64,000 nt of DNA from Limnohabitans sp. MMS-10A-192 (GCF_003063335.1 NZ_NERX01000001.1:496001-560000), one strand, 5' to 3'; shown: positions 47,316 to 56,550, counted from the first letter of the stretch. Numbers and translations are program-made. Notes: a model not told the origin generated them from the sequence alone.

Positions 47316-48632
47316 ATGGCGATGTTCAACGTGCTACACATCAAGCGATTTCCTTTGCAAAACTTTGCCCTTCGCTGGCTGATGCCTTGGTTGGCCTTGT
47401 TCGCTTTGCACCTGCCCGCTTGGTCGCAGTTTCGCGTCGAAGTCTCTGGTGTGGGCATGACGCAGTTGCCTGTCGTGATTGCGCCCTTCAAGGGCGAATC
47501 GCAAGCACCCCAAAAAATTTCCTCGATTGTTTTGGCCGATCTGGAGCGGAGCGGTCAATTCAAAGGTTTGCCTGCGGGCAACGTTCAGCTCGATGAAGCG
47601 AGCCGTCCTGATTGGTCGGTTTGGCGTCAATTGTCGGCAGAAGCCTTGCTGGCCGGCTCTGTTAACCGATTGGCGGACGGTCGTTTTGATGTTCGAGCAC
47701 GTTTGTGGGACGCGGTCAAAGGCCAAGAAAAGGCCGAGTTCCGTGAGACGGTCCTTGCGGCTGATTTGCGCTTGTCTTCCCACCGCATGTCCGACTGGAT
47801 TTACCAGCAATTGACGGGGGTGCAGGGCGCATTTGCAACCCGTATTGCTTACGTCACCAAGTCTTCAGGCCGTTATACCCTCTGGATCGCCGACTCTGAT
47901 GGCGAGGGTGCCAAAGCTGCTCTGGGCAGCCCGGAACCCATCATTTCACCATCCTGGTCTTCCAGCGGCACGCAGTTGGCTTACGTGTCCTTCGAGCTGC
48001 GCAAGCCTGTGGTCTATGTGCACGAACTCGCCTCTGGTCAGAGACGTCCCGTGGCCAACTTCAAAGGCTCCAACAGTGCACCGACTTGGGCACCCGATGG
48101 GCGTTCTTTGGTCGCCACGCTCAGCCGTGATGGGGGCTCTCAACTTTTCAGGATCGATTTGAATGGTGGCGAACCCCGCAAACTGACGCAAGCGGGCTCG
48201 ATCAACACCGAGCCTGTCTTCACGCCCGATGGCTCTGCTTTGTATTTCGTCAGCGACCGCGGGGGAAGTCCTCAGGTCTACCGCATGCCCGCTCAGGGCG
48301 GCCCTGCAGAACGTGTGACGTTTTCCGGCAGCTACAACATTTCACCCGCCCTCAGTCCCGATGGGCGATGGCTGGCTTATGTTTCCCGCAGTGGTGCTGT
48401 TTTCCGTTTGCACATCATGGACTTGAACTCTGGCCAAGTCACGGCATTGACCGACACATCTGCTGACGAGCGCCCCAGCTTTGCGCCCAACAGCCGACTC
48501 CTTGTGTACGCGACTTTGCAGCAAGGCCAGGAAGCCTTGATGACGACGACGTTGGATGGCCGCATCAAAGCCCGTTTGTCAGGGCAGGGCGGCGATATCC
48601 GTGAACCCCACTGGGGTCCTTTGCGCAAATAA
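47316..48632 (+). CDS. tolB: Tol-Pal system beta-propeller protein TolB
   Basis: Periplasmic TolB, which interacts with Pal and TolA during outer-membrane constriction. A signal peptide (WLMPWLALFALHLPAWSQ) ends near residue 37. The mature protein starts FRVEVSGVG and has the N-terminal anticodon-like domain, then a six-bladed propeller with repeated GLYTLWIADSD/ISPSWSSSG/LAYVS-type blades. The start is uncertain: ATG 47316, ATG 47322 or upstream, and no ribosome-binding site is clear. pal and cpoB follow, but tolQRA are not upstream; msbA is divergent there. Confidence 0.94.
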   Translation: MAMFNVLHIKRFPLQNFALRWLMPWLALFALHLPAWSQFRVEVSGVGMTQLPVVIAPFKGESQAPQKISSIVLADLERSGQFKGLPAGNVQLDEASRPDWSVWRQLSAEALLAGSVNRLADGRFDVRARLWDAVKGQEKAEFRETVLAADLRLSSHRMSDWIYQQLTGVQGAFATRIAYVTKSSGRYTLWIADSDGEGAKAALGSPEPIISPSWSSSGTQLAYVSFELRKPVVYVHELASGQRRPVANFKGSNSAPTWAPDGRSLVATLSRDGGSQLFRIDLNGGEPRKLTQAGSINTEPVFTPDGSALYFVSDRGGSPQVYRMPAQGGPAERVTFSGSYNISPALSPDGRWLAYVSRSGAVFRLHIMDLNSGQVTALTDTSADERPSFAPNSRLLVYATLQQGQEALMTTTLDGRIKARLSGQGGDIREPHWGPLRK

Positions 48633-48667
48633 TATTTCTTTGTTTTTTTTGATAGACGAGGTTGATG

Positions 48668-49192
48668 ATGAAAAAAAGTGTCTGGGTTGGTTTGTTGATG
48701 GTGGCTTTGTTGTCTGGTTGTGCTTCGGGCGTGAAACTTGACGATGTGCCTGTGGAAGACAAGAGCGCAACCTCTTCGGGTGCCAACAGCCAAGGCATTG
48801 GTTCTGGGCAAAACGGCGTTGCCGGCGTGTTGACCGATAAGTCCGGAGCGGGTGTTGGACCTGCCGGTGTGGGGACCGTGGTGTATTTCGATTACGACAG
48901 CTACGTCGTGCGTGCGGAAGCCCGTCCATTGATCGAAACCCATGCCCGTTTCTTGAAAGCCAACCAGCAGCGCAAAGCTTCGCTGGAAGGTCACACCGAT
49001 GAACGCGGTGGCCGAGAGTACAACTTGGCCCTGGGTCAAAAGCGTGCCGAAGCTGTGCGACAAGCCATGACGTTGTTGGGCGTGTCTGACAGCCAAGTTG
49101 AGGCTGTCAGCTATGGCAAGGAAAAGCCTGCGGCCATGGGTTCGTCCGAAACGGACTTGGCCAAGAACCGCCGCGTTGAAATCCGCTACTGA
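48668..49192 (+). CDS. pal: Peptidoglycan-associated lipoprotein Pal
   Basis: Outer-membrane lipoprotein anchoring to peptidoglycan. Signal peptide with lipobox VALLSGCASG (Cys near residue 18), a Gly/Ser-rich linker (about 35-65) and an OmpA-like peptidoglycan-binding domain (VVYFDYDSYVVRAEARPLIE, GHTDERGGREYNLALGQKRA, SYGKEKPAA, NRRVEIRY). Start ATG 48668 is chosen for its six-base distance to GAGG (48658-48661). 174 aa. It sits between tolB and cpoB. Confidence 0.96.
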   Translation: MKKSVWVGLLMVALLSGCASGVKLDDVPVEDKSATSSGANSQGIGSGQNGVAGVLTDKSGAGVGPAGVGTVVYFDYDSYVVRAEARPLIETHARFLKANQQRKASLEGHTDERGGREYNLALGQKRAEAVRQAMTLLGVSDSQVEAVSYGKEKPAAMGSSETDLAKNRRVEIRY

Positions 49193-49203
49193 TCGTCAAG
49201 ACC

Positions 49204-49962
49204 ATGCGCCTGAATTTTCGCTTTTCATTGAACCAGCTTGCACTGGCCTTGGCATTGAGTGCCTTGACCGGGTTGGCTCAAGCGGCCTTGTTTGACGACG
49301 ATGAGGCGCGCCGTGCCATTTTGGATTTGCGCCAGCGTTTGGAGCAATCGAACAAGAACTTCGCCGAGGAAAACGCGCAGTTGCGGCGCTCTTTGCTCGA
49401 CTTGCAGTCGCAAATCGAAAGCCTTCGTGGTGATCTGTCCCAAAGCCGTGGGGCCCATGAAAACCTGGCGCGTGATGTGTCAGATGTTCAGCAGCGTCAA
49501 AAAGATGTGGCGGCCGGTGTCGATGAGCGCCTGCGCAAATTTGAGCCTGTCAAGGTGTCTGTGGATGGGCGAGAGTTTCTGGTGGAACCCGCTGAAAAGC
49601 GCGACTACGAAGCGGCTATGGACATTTTCCGCAAAGGTGACTTTGTGGCGGCTCAAACGGCTTTGGTGCAGTTCTTGCAGCGCAATGGCAAGAGCGGTTA
49701 CGCCCCTTCTGCCCTGTTCTGGTTGGGCAATGCGCAGTACGCCAACAAGTCCTACAAGGACGCGATGGCCAATTTCCAGCAATTGCTGAATGTGGCGCCG
49801 GGTCATGCCCGCGCACCAGAGGCGATGCTGGCGATTTCCAATGTGCAACTCGAACTCAAAGATCTCAAAGCAGCGCGCAAGACGCTGGATGACTTGGTCA
49901 AGGCCTTTCCTGCGTCTGAAGCCGCCAACACGGCGCGTGATCGACTGACGCGATTGCGTTAA
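49204..49962 (+). CDS. cpoB: Cell division coordinator CpoB (YbgF)
   Basis: Periplasmic protein coordinating peptidoglycan synthesis with Tol constriction. A signal peptide (LALALALSALTGLAQA) leads to a trimerising coiled coil (about 35-100, LRQRLEQSNKNFAEENAQLR) and C-terminal TPR repeats (AMDIFRKGDFVAAQTALVQF, PSALFWLGNAQYANKSYKDA, APEAMLAISNVQLELKDLKA). 252 aa. It follows pal by 11 bp in the usual tol-pal order. Confidence 0.95.
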   Translation: MRLNFRFSLNQLALALALSALTGLAQAALFDDDEARRAILDLRQRLEQSNKNFAEENAQLRRSLLDLQSQIESLRGDLSQSRGAHENLARDVSDVQQRQKDVAAGVDERLRKFEPVKVSVDGREFLVEPAEKRDYEAAMDIFRKGDFVAAQTALVQFLQRNGKSGYAPSALFWLGNAQYANKSYKDAMANFQQLLNVAPGHARAPEAMLAISNVQLELKDLKAARKTLDDLVKAFPASEAANTARDRLTRLR

Positions 49963-49979
49963 GGCATGAGGCGTTTGTG

Positions 49980-51092
49980 ATGTCATTGTTGCCATTGCAG
50001 GCCCAAAACCTGGAGGTTTTGGGCCTTTGTTTTGGGGTCGCATTTTTGTGGGGTGTGCTTTTGCAGCGCAGCCACTTTTGCACCATGGGCGCCATCAGCG
50101 ATGTGGTGATCATGGGTGACAGCACGCGCCTTCGCCAATGGGTGCTCGCTGTGGCCATCGCTGTTCTCGGTTTTGGCTGCATGGCATGGCTGGGCATGAT
50201 CAGTCCCTTGAATACCATTTATGGCACACGTGCACTCAATTGGCTGACCCTTTCTTTGGGCGGTCTGATGTTTGGTGTCGGCATGGTATTGGCGTCGGGC
50301 TGTACCACCAAAAACATCACTCGCCTGGCGGGCGGTAATTTGAAATCGCTGGTCGTTCTCATGAGCATGGGCATCTTTGCCTTGGCCACCATGCGTGGTC
50401 TGCCGGCTGTCTGGCGTGTGCAAGTGCTGGACACCTTCACTTTGCCGCTGTCAGCGCCTTTTGCGGGACAGTGGCTCAGTGCTTTGACCGGATGGTCTTT
50501 GCCCAAGGGCATGGGCGTCATGTCCGTGCTGTCATCGGCTTTGTTGATGGTCTGGGTTTTCAAGGATCGGGCTTTTCGTGCCGCCAGCGCGTACGGGCCG
50601 GGTTTGTTGACTGGGGTAGTGGTTTTTGCTGTTTGGTGGATCAGCGGTGTCCATGGCTTCGTGCCTGAGCATCCCGAGACTTTGGAGGCGGTCTTCTTGT
50701 CCACCGCAAGTGGCCGCATGGAGTCCATGAGCTTCACGGCCCCAGTGGCCTATGCGCTGGATGCTTTCATGTATTTCAGCGATGGCAGCAAACGTGTGAA
50801 TCTGGGCATGGCCCTGGCCTTGGGTCTGCTCATGGGCGCTTGGGTCAGCACAGTTCAACAAGGCGTATTCCGTTGGGAAGGCTTCACCCGCATTGGCGAC
50901 TTGGCCTTGCACGTGCTGGGCGGTGCCTTGATGGGCATGGGCGCTGTGATGGCCATGGGCTGCAGCATCGGTCAGGGCTTGTCGGGACTGTCTACTCTGA
51001 GTGTCGGCAGCTTGTGCGCGGTGTTGGGCATTGTCTTGGGTGCCGTGTTGACTTTGCAGTGGCAGCTTCGCCGAGCGGAGTCACAGGCATGA
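49980..51092 (+). CDS. YeeE/YedE (TsuA-type) sulfur-compound transporter
   Basis: Polytopic inner-membrane protein (370 aa, about nine or ten helices) of the family including the thiosulfate importer TsuA. The functional cysteine motifs are VLASGCTTKNITRLAGGN (about 105) and MGCSIGQGLSGLS (about 330). The former has the Cys-Thr-Thr-Lys form typical of the group. ATG 49980 follows GAGG by eight bases. The substrate (thiosulfate, sulfite or another sulfur species) is not settled. The stop overlaps tcdA by four bases. Confidence 0.85.
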   Translation: MSLLPLQAQNLEVLGLCFGVAFLWGVLLQRSHFCTMGAISDVVIMGDSTRLRQWVLAVAIAVLGFGCMAWLGMISPLNTIYGTRALNWLTLSLGGLMFGVGMVLASGCTTKNITRLAGGNLKSLVVLMSMGIFALATMRGLPAVWRVQVLDTFTLPLSAPFAGQWLSALTGWSLPKGMGVMSVLSSALLMVWVFKDRAFRAASAYGPGLLTGVVVFAVWWISGVHGFVPEHPETLEAVFLSTASGRMESMSFTAPVAYALDAFMYFSDGSKRVNLGMALALGLLMGAWVSTVQQGVFRWEGFTRIGDLALHVLGGALMGMGAVMAMGCSIGQGLSGLSTLSVGSLCAVLGIVLGAVLTLQWQLRRAESQA

Positions 51093-51868
51093 ACGAATGG
51101 AACGATGAAGAGCAGCGCCGCTTTGGCGGCTTGCAGCGCCTGTATGGCATGGATGGTGCCCAGCGCATCCGCCAAGCGCATGTGGTGGTGGTGGGCATAG
51201 GCGGTGTTGGTTCTTGGGCCGCAGAGGCGCTGGCCCGCAGCGGGGTGGCCCGCTTGACGCTGGTGGACATGGACCATATTGCCGAATCGAACATCAACCG
51301 GCAAATCCATGCCCTGACGTCCACGGCAGGCCAAGCCAAGGTGGAGGCCATGCGTGAGCGCATCGCCTTGATCCATCCGCAGTGTCAGGTCGATGCGGTC
51401 GATGACTTTGTGACGCCTGACAACTGGCCTGCTTTGTTGCCGACCATGCCCGATGCCGTGATCGATGCTTGCGATCAGGTCAAGGCCAAAGTGGCCATGG
51501 CCGATTGGGCCTTGCGCTACAAAGTGGGGTTCATCACGGTGGGCGCTGCGGGCGGCAAACGACTGGCCCACAAAGTGGATGTGGACGACTTGTCCCGCAT
51601 CACGCACGACCCCTTGCTGGCCCAAGTGCGTTACCGTTTGCGCAAGCACCATGGCGCCCCCAAAGGTGACAAGCGCATGGGCGTGCAAGGTGTGTTCAGC
51701 CGAGAGTCGGTCGCGCCGCCAGATGCCTCATGTGCCATCGAGGGCGATGGCTCGCTCAATTGCCACGGCTATGGATCGGTGGTCAGCGTGACGGCGACCT
51801 TTGGCATGTGTGCAGCGGCAGAAATTTTGAATTTTTTAGCCAGCGCACATTTGAAGCCCAAAAAATGA
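51089..51868 (+). CDS. tcdA: tRNA threonylcarbamoyladenosine dehydratase TcdA
   Basis: ATP-dependent E1-like enzyme converting t6A37 to cyclic ct6A in ANN-decoding tRNAs. The 259-aa protein starts at ATG 51089 (MNEWNDEEQRRFGGLQRLYG), overlapping the transporter stop; the frame opens further upstream inside that gene. The ThiF/MoeB Rossmann motif is VVGIGGVGSWAAEALARSG, with the adenylation motif NINRQIHAL and VIDACDQVKAKVAMADW. It immediately precedes tRNA-Lys(UUU), itself a likely ct6A-bearing tRNA. Confidence 0.93.
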   Translation: MNEWNDEEQRRFGGLQRLYGMDGAQRIRQAHVVVVGIGGVGSWAAEALARSGVARLTLVDMDHIAESNINRQIHALTSTAGQAKVEAMRERIALIHPQCQVDAVDDFVTPDNWPALLPTMPDAVIDACDQVKAKVAMADWALRYKVGFITVGAAGGKRLAHKVDVDDLSRITHDPLLAQVRYRLRKHHGAPKGDKRMGVQGVFSRESVAPPDASCAIEGDGSLNCHGYGSVVSVTATFGMCAAAEILNFLASAHLKPKK

Positions 51869-51877
51869 CGCTATAAT
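51866..51877 (+). promoter_or_regulatory. Promoter of tRNA-Lys
   Basis: TGACGCTATAAT, identical to the rpsF promoter 12-mer, with TATAAT at 51872-51877. A start near 51884 leaves about 29 nt of 5' leader. A TTGAAG at 51851-51856 would be a short-spaced -35. Confidence 0.75.
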
Positions 51878-51912
51878 TTGAGTCTTGCTGCAGTGCACCG
51901 CAATGCAGCATA

Positions 51913-51988
51913 GGGACCATAGCTCAGTTGGTAGAGCAGCGGACTTTTAATCCGTTTGTCGTGGGTTCGACCCCCGCTGGTCCCACCA
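51913..51988 (+). tRNA. tRNA-Lys(UUU)
   Basis: Full cloverleaf: acceptor GGGACCA/TGGTCCC, D-loop AGCTCAGTTGGTAGAGC, anticodon stem GCGGA/TCCGT with loop CTTTTAA (anticodon TTT), T-loop GGTTCGA. Encoded CCA end at 51986-51988. Total 76 nt. Confidence 0.98.
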
Positions 51989-51994
51989 ATCCAG

Positions 51995-52030
51995 AAAAGC
52001 ACTTTGTATGAAAATACAAAGTGCTTTTTT
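51995..52030 (+). terminator. Intrinsic terminator after tRNA-Lys
   Basis: AAAAGCACTTTGTAT (51995-52009) pairs with ATACAAAGTGCTTTT (52014-52028) around GAAA. T continues to 52030. It starts seven bases after the CCA. Confidence 0.95.
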
Positions 52031-52082
52031 CATTGGCGCTGTCATTTGCCTGGCGCCACTTTTCGACCGAAAGAATCCCGAC

Positions 52083-52334
52083 ATGTCCGCCAAAATGAAC
52101 ATCCAGAACGAATTGAAAAAGATGGAACTGTGCGAGCCATGCTCTGGCATTCAGCGCAACTGGCGACGCGCACCGGGCCATGCAGAGCTGGTGCAAGGCA
52201 CCAACCGCAAAGAAGTTCGTGAATCCAGCCAGGTGACCATCACGCGTTACCGCTGTGACCGCTGTGGCACCAGCTGGGAATATGAAAACAACAAAGCAGA
52301 CCAGCACGCCGGCTGGTCTGTGGTGGGCGGTTAA
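52083..52334 (+). CDS. Hypothetical small protein with two CxxC motifs
   Basis: An 83-aa protein of no family I recognise. Two Cys pairs, CEPC (near residue 17) and CDRC (near residue 58), are spaced like a zinc ribbon. The remainder is hydrophilic, with Arg/Lys patches (IQRNWRRAPGHAEL, NRKEVRESSQVTITRYRC) and an ending YENNKADQHAGWSVVGG. The start is uncertain: ATG 52083 or ATG 52095. It begins 53 bp after the tRNA-Lys terminator. It shares its stop region with the convergent ABC-F gene (TTAA). Possibly RNA-binding, by charge only. Confidence 0.6.
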   Translation: MSAKMNIQNELKKMELCEPCSGIQRNWRRAPGHAELVQGTNRKEVRESSQVTITRYRCDRCGTSWEYENNKADQHAGWSVVGG

Positions 52335-54322
52335 GCCGTCGCTTCCAGCTGCGCGGTCAGCGCCAACCAGCGCTCTTCCAGCACCGCCACCTCGTCGCTC
52401 AGTGCCTTGAGGCGACGACCAGCTTCGGCAATTTCTGCCGGAGGCAGTGGGGTGCTCAGTTGCTGTTCCAGCGCGCTCTTTTCTTTTTCAATGGCGGCCA
52501 TGCGCTGCTCGTTTTGCTCCAGCTCTTTTTTCAGCGGACGGGTTTGCGCGGCCATTTGCTGACGGCGCTGTGCATCCATCTTGCGCTGCTCGCCGCTGCT
52601 GACCGCAGGCGTTGATGCGGCTGCGGCAACAGGTGCAGCCACCACGACCACCTGGGCGGGTGGTGCAGGTGGATTGGCTGCGGCATCTTTGGCCGAGTTT
52701 TTGGCCACTTCGCGCAGGCGCTTGGACTCTTCCAACAAATACTTTTGGTAGTCGTCCAGATCGCCATCAAAGGGCTCGACCTTGCCTCGGCCCACCATCC
52801 AGAACTCGTCACACACGGCTCGCAGCAAGGCGCGGTCGTGGCTGACCAGCATGACGGTGCCTTCGAACTCGTTGAGGGCCATCGACAGGGCCTCACGCGT
52901 AGCCAAGTCCAGGTGGTTGGTGGGCTCGTCCAGCAGCAGCAAATTAGGCCGTTGCCACACGATCATGGCCAGCACCAGTCGGGCTTTTTCGCCGCCGCTC
53001 ATGGTGCCCACGGCCTGCTTGACCATGTCGCCTGAGAAGTTGAAGGTGCCCAGGTAGTTGCGCAGGTCTTGCTCTCGGCTGGGCTCGCCACTGCCCAGCT
53101 CTTTGGCCAGGCGGATCATGTGCTCCAGGGGGTTGTCTTGTGGGTGCAGCACGTCGAGTTCTTGCTGGGCGAAGTAGCCGATGTTCAGGCCCTTGCCCTC
53201 GGTCAGCGTGCCTGCCAGCAGCGGCATGGTGCGTGCAATGGTCTTGACCAAGGTCGATTTGCCCTGGCCGTTGGCACCCAAAATGCCGATGCGCTGTCCT
53301 GCCAATACCGATTTGCTGACGCCTTGCAAGATGGCTTTGGGCTCGTCGTCCACGATGTAGCCAAAGCTGGCTTCGCTGATGGCCAGCATCGGGTTGGGCA
53401 GGTTGTTGGGTTCCTTGAAGCCAAAGGTGAATTCGGCATCGGCCAGCAACGGTGCCACTTTTTCCATCCGTTCGAGTGCCTTGACCCGGCTTTGCGCCTG
53501 CTTGGCTTTGCTGGCCTGCGCCTTGAAGCGGTTGATGAACTTTTGCAAGTGGGCGATCTTGTCTTGCTGCTTGGCAAAGGAGGCTTGTTGCAGCTCCATC
53601 TGTTGGGCACGCAAGATTTCAAAGCCGCTGTAGTTGCTGCCGTAGCGTGTGAGCTTGGCGTGGTCAATGTGCAGGGTGACGTTGGTCACCGCGTCCAGAA
53701 ATTCACGGTCGTGGCTGATCACGATCATGGTGCCGGCATAGCGTTGCAACCAGGCTTCCAACCAGACCAGAGCGTCCAAATCCAGGTGGTTGGTGGGTTC
53801 GTCGAGCAGCAAAATGTCTGACGGGCACATCAGCGCGCGGGCCAGTTGCAAGCGCATGCGCCAGCCGCCCGAGAAGCTGTTGACCGGGTTGTTCAACTCG
53901 TCCACCCGAAAGCCCAGGCCCAAAATCAAGGCTTCGGCGCGGGGCAGGGCATCGTGGTCGCCTGCATCGGCCAGGTCGGTGTACACATGGGCCATCTCCA
54001 TGCCGTCGCCACTTTCTTCGGCCGCGATCAGCCGTTGGCGCAATTCAGCCAAGCGGGTGTCGCCTTCCAGCACAAAGTCAGATGCGGGCTGGTCGGTCTC
54101 GGGCATGTTCTGGGCCACTTGCGCCATGCGCCAGGCTTTGGGCATCTCAAAGTCGCCGCCGTCTTCGTGCAGCGTGCCGTTGAACAGCGCAAACAAGGTG
54201 GACTTGCCCGCGCCATTGCGCCCGACCAAGCCGACTTTCTCCCCCGGGTTGAGGGTGACCGAGGCTTGATCCAGCAGCACTTTGGTGCCGCGGCGAAGGG
54301 TGACGTTTTTGAGATTGATCAT
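52331..54322 (-). CDS. ABC-F family ATPase (YheS-like)
   Basis: Soluble twin-NBD ABC protein without membrane domain. NBD1 has VGRNGAGKSTLFAL, the signature FSGGWRMRLQLARA and Walker B LLLDEPTNHLDLDALVWLEA. A linker of about 85 residues follows (PtIM-like), with the AKQAQSRVKALERME helix. NBD2 has GANGQGKSTLVK and MSGGEKARLVLAM. The C-terminal extension (about 540-663) is a coiled coil. Members are translation factors; the YheS subgroup is favoured by the C-terminal coiled coil and genome context. 663 aa. Confidence 0.93.
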   Translation of the reverse strand: MINLKNVTLRRGTKVLLDQASVTLNPGEKVGLVGRNGAGKSTLFALFNGTLHEDGGDFEMPKAWRMAQVAQNMPETDQPASDFVLEGDTRLAELRQRLIAAEESGDGMEMAHVYTDLADAGDHDALPRAEALILGLGFRVDELNNPVNSFSGGWRMRLQLARALMCPSDILLLDEPTNHLDLDALVWLEAWLQRYAGTMIVISHDREFLDAVTNVTLHIDHAKLTRYGSNYSGFEILRAQQMELQQASFAKQQDKIAHLQKFINRFKAQASKAKQAQSRVKALERMEKVAPLLADAEFTFGFKEPNNLPNPMLAISEASFGYIVDDEPKAILQGVSKSVLAGQRIGILGANGQGKSTLVKTIARTMPLLAGTLTEGKGLNIGYFAQQELDVLHPQDNPLEHMIRLAKELGSGEPSREQDLRNYLGTFNFSGDMVKQAVGTMSGGEKARLVLAMIVWQRPNLLLLDEPTNHLDLATREALSMALNEFEGTVMLVSHDRALLRAVCDEFWMVGRGKVEPFDGDLDDYQKYLLEESKRLREVAKNSAKDAAANPPAPPAQVVVVAAPVAAAASTPAVSSGEQRKMDAQRRQQMAAQTRPLKKELEQNEQRMAAIEKEKSALEQQLSTPLPPAEIAEAGRRLKALSDEVAVLEERWLALTAQLEATA

Positions 54323-54478
54323 GAAAAAGCAATGTCCGGACAGAGGCCGGTATCGAGAGCAAGGGCCGTTTGAAGGACTGACTTCAAAGGGCGTAACCCG
54401 CTATTTTCGCCGATGTGGCGAAGGCTGAGACAGCAGGCGCAAGGATTTGTCCGCCTCGACTTGAAGCGGGCAGGGCAT

Positions 54479-55357
54479 TCACAGCGCCAGAAGGGATTCG
54501 CGGGTGATCAATAACACTTGGTCATCGCCTGCACTGGTGTCGAGCCAGGCCACTTCAAGTTCTGGAAAAGCCGCGATGAAGTGTTCCACCTCGTTGCCAA
54601 TTTCCAGCACCAGCACCGCGTGTTCGCTCATGCGCGCAGGTGCGTCCTTGAACAGCTGGCGTACAAAGTCCATGCCGTCCGTGCCGCCAGCCAGCGCCAG
54701 TTCAGGCTCGGCGCGGTACTCGGCGGGCAGCGCGTCCATGCTGGCCTGACAAACGTAAGGCGGGTTGCACAGGATCAGGTCAAACGGGCCGGGCAAGTTG
54801 CTCAGGCCGTCACTGTGCACCAGCGTCACGCGTTCTTGCAATTCATGACGCTCCACATTGATGCCGGCCACGGCCAGTGCGTCATCCGAAATATCCGCTC
54901 CCGTGACTTGCACCTCGGGCCAGGCCAGCGCTGCCAGCACGGCCAAGCTGCCGTTGCCGGTGCACAGGTCCAGCACTTGCCGTGTCTGGTCAGACAGCCA
55001 AGCGTCAATCGTGCCATCGGCCAACACCTCGGCGATCAGGCTGCGCGGCACGATGGCGCGCTCGTCAACGTAAAACGACACGCCTTGAAGCCAGGCTTCT
55101 TGCGTCAGGTAGGCGGCGGGCTTGCGGGTGGTGATGCGTGTTTCGATCAGCGCAGCGCAGGCCGCTTGCTGCTCGGGCGTCACAACTTGATCGGCCACCT
55201 CGTCCAGATCGGTGTCCAGCGGCAAACCCAGCCGCCAGAGCACCAGCCAGACGGCTTCGTCAAAAGCGTTCTGGGTGCCGTGACCAAAGGCCACTTGGGC
55301 TTGTGTCAGGCGCTCGGCCGAATGCGCGATCAGGGAGGACAGGTTCAAAACGCTCAT
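54479..55357 (-). CDS. prmB: 50S ribosomal protein L3 N5-glutamine methyltransferase
   Basis: Rossmann SAM methyltransferase that methylates a Gln of ribosomal protein uL3. Motif I is [17 protein letters not shown] (around residue 127) and the catalytic NPPY motif is in [18 protein letters not shown] (around residue 199). The N-terminal helical domain ends in the substrate-typical [20 protein letters not shown] segment, which distinguishes PrmB from PrmC. 292 aa. ATG 55357 overlaps the dapE stop (ATGA). Confidence 0.95.
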   Translation of the reverse strand: MSVLNLSSLIAHSAERLTQAQVAFGHGTQNAFDEAVWLVLWRLGLPLDTDLDEVADQVVTPEQQAACAALIETRITTRKPAAYLTQEAWLQGVSFYVDERAIVPRSLIAEVLADGTIDAWLSDQTRQVLDLCTGNGSLAVLAALAWPEVQVTGADISDDALAVAGINVERHELQERVTLVHSDGLSNLPGPFDLILCNPPYVCQASMDALPAEYRAEPELALAGGTDGMDFVRQLFKDAPARMSEHAVLVLEIGNEVEHFIAAFPELEVAWLDTSAGDDQVLLITRESLLAL

Positions 55358-56532
55358 GCAGACAAGCCCAGGTTGAGTTGTTCCAGCGTGCGACGGTAGA
55401 TGGCCTTGAGTGGCGCAATGTCACTCAGCGCCACATGCTCGTTGACCTTGTGGATGGTGGCGTTGGGCGGGCCGAATTCGATGACCTGTGGGCAGATCTG
55501 CGCGATGAAGCGGCCGTCGCTCGTGCCGCCGGTGGTGGACAGCTCGGTGGTGAGGCCCGTTTCGTCGGCAATCGCTTTTTGCACAGCGGCCACCAAAGTG
55601 CCGGGTGTGGTCAAAAACGGCAGGCCGCCAATCGTCCAGTTCAGCTCGTATTTCAAACCGTGTCGGTCGAGCACCGTTGTCAGGCGCTGTTGCAGGCTCT
55701 CAGGTGTGGACTCGGTGCAAAAGCGGAAGTTGAAATCCACCACGCAGTCGCCGGGAATCACGTTGCTTGCGCCGGTGCCCGCATGGATGTTGCTCACCTG
55801 CCAGCTGGTGGGCGGGAAGAAGGCGTTGCCTTCGTCCCAACGGATGGCGACCAGTTCGGCCAGCGCGGGTGCCAGGCGGTGGATGGGGTTGTCGGCCAGG
55901 TGCGGGTAGGCGATGTGGCCTTGTACGCCTTTCACGGTGAGCTTGCCGCTCATGGTGCCGCGTCGGCCGTTCTTGATCATGTCGCCGGTCTGTTGCACCG
56001 AGGTGGGCTCGCCCACGATGCAAAACTGCGGCGCGTCGCCACGGGCTTTGAGTTTTTCACACACCACCACCGTACCGTCGAGGGCAGGGCCTTCTTCGTC
56101 GCTGGTCAGCAAAAAAGCGATGCCCAAAGCGGGGTTGGGGTTGGCCGCCAGAAACTCTTGCACCGCCACGACCATGGCCGCCAGCGAGGTTTTCATGTCG
56201 CTCGCGCCCCGGCCAAACAATTTGCCATCGCGGTGTGTGGGTGTGAAGGGGTCGCTGTCCCATTGGGTCAATGGCCCAGTGGGCACCACGTCGGTGTGAC
56301 CTGCAAAGGCCAAGGTCTGGCCAGATGTGCCTGCGCGCTTGGCCCACAGGTTGCGCACGCGGAATGTCTCGGGGCCGGAATCGATGAACTCGCAAACGAA
56401 GCCCAGCGGCATCAGGGCGTCGGCGATCAAGTCCAGGCAGCCCGCATCCTCAGGCGTGACCGAGGGCTTGGAGATCAGCTGCTCGGCCAGTCGCAGGGTG
56501 TCGTGACAAACGGAGGGGCGGGTGGTGGTCAT
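55354..56532 (-). CDS. dapE: Succinyl-diaminopimelate desuccinylase
   Basis: Zn-dependent M20 peptidase-family deacylase producing LL-diaminopimelate for lysine and peptidoglycan. Metal ligands are His in [13 protein letters not shown], Asp in [13 protein letters not shown], the Glu pair in [10 protein letters not shown] and a C-terminal His ([11 protein letters not shown]). A dimerisation domain separates two catalytic halves. 392 aa. The neighbour is dapC, the preceding pathway step; the genes form dapC-dapE-prmB. The upstream 96-bp spacer holds a mobile-type inverted repeat. Confidence 0.97.
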   Translation of the reverse strand: MTTTRPSVCHDTLRLAEQLISKPSVTPEDAGCLDLIADALMPLGFVCEFIDSGPETFRVRNLWAKRAGTSGQTLAFAGHTDVVPTGPLTQWDSDPFTPTHRDGKLFGRGASDMKTSLAAMVVAVQEFLAANPNPALGIAFLLTSDEEGPALDGTVVVCEKLKARGDAPQFCIVGEPTSVQQTGDMIKNGRRGTMSGKLTVKGVQGHIAYPHLADNPIHRLAPALAELVAIRWDEGNAFFPPTSWQVSNIHAGTGASNVIPGDCVVDFNFRFCTESTPESLQQRLTTVLDRHGLKYELNWTIGGLPFLTTPGTLVAAVQKAIADETGLTTELSTTGGTSDGRFIAQICPQVIEFGPPNATIHKVNEHVALSDIAPLKAIYRRTLEQLNLGLSA

Positions 56533-56550
56533 CGTTTGGGTTCTCTCAAG

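Noticed and set aside
51913-51988. tRNA-Lys as an integration site
   Set aside because: No integrase, no direct repeat of the tRNA 3' end and no change in composition downstream; the following genes are ordinary.
52008-52082. ATG 52008 as start of the small CxxC protein
   Set aside because: It lies inside the tRNA-Lys terminator hairpin, so a transcript starting upstream would be terminated and the extension is unlikely to be translated.
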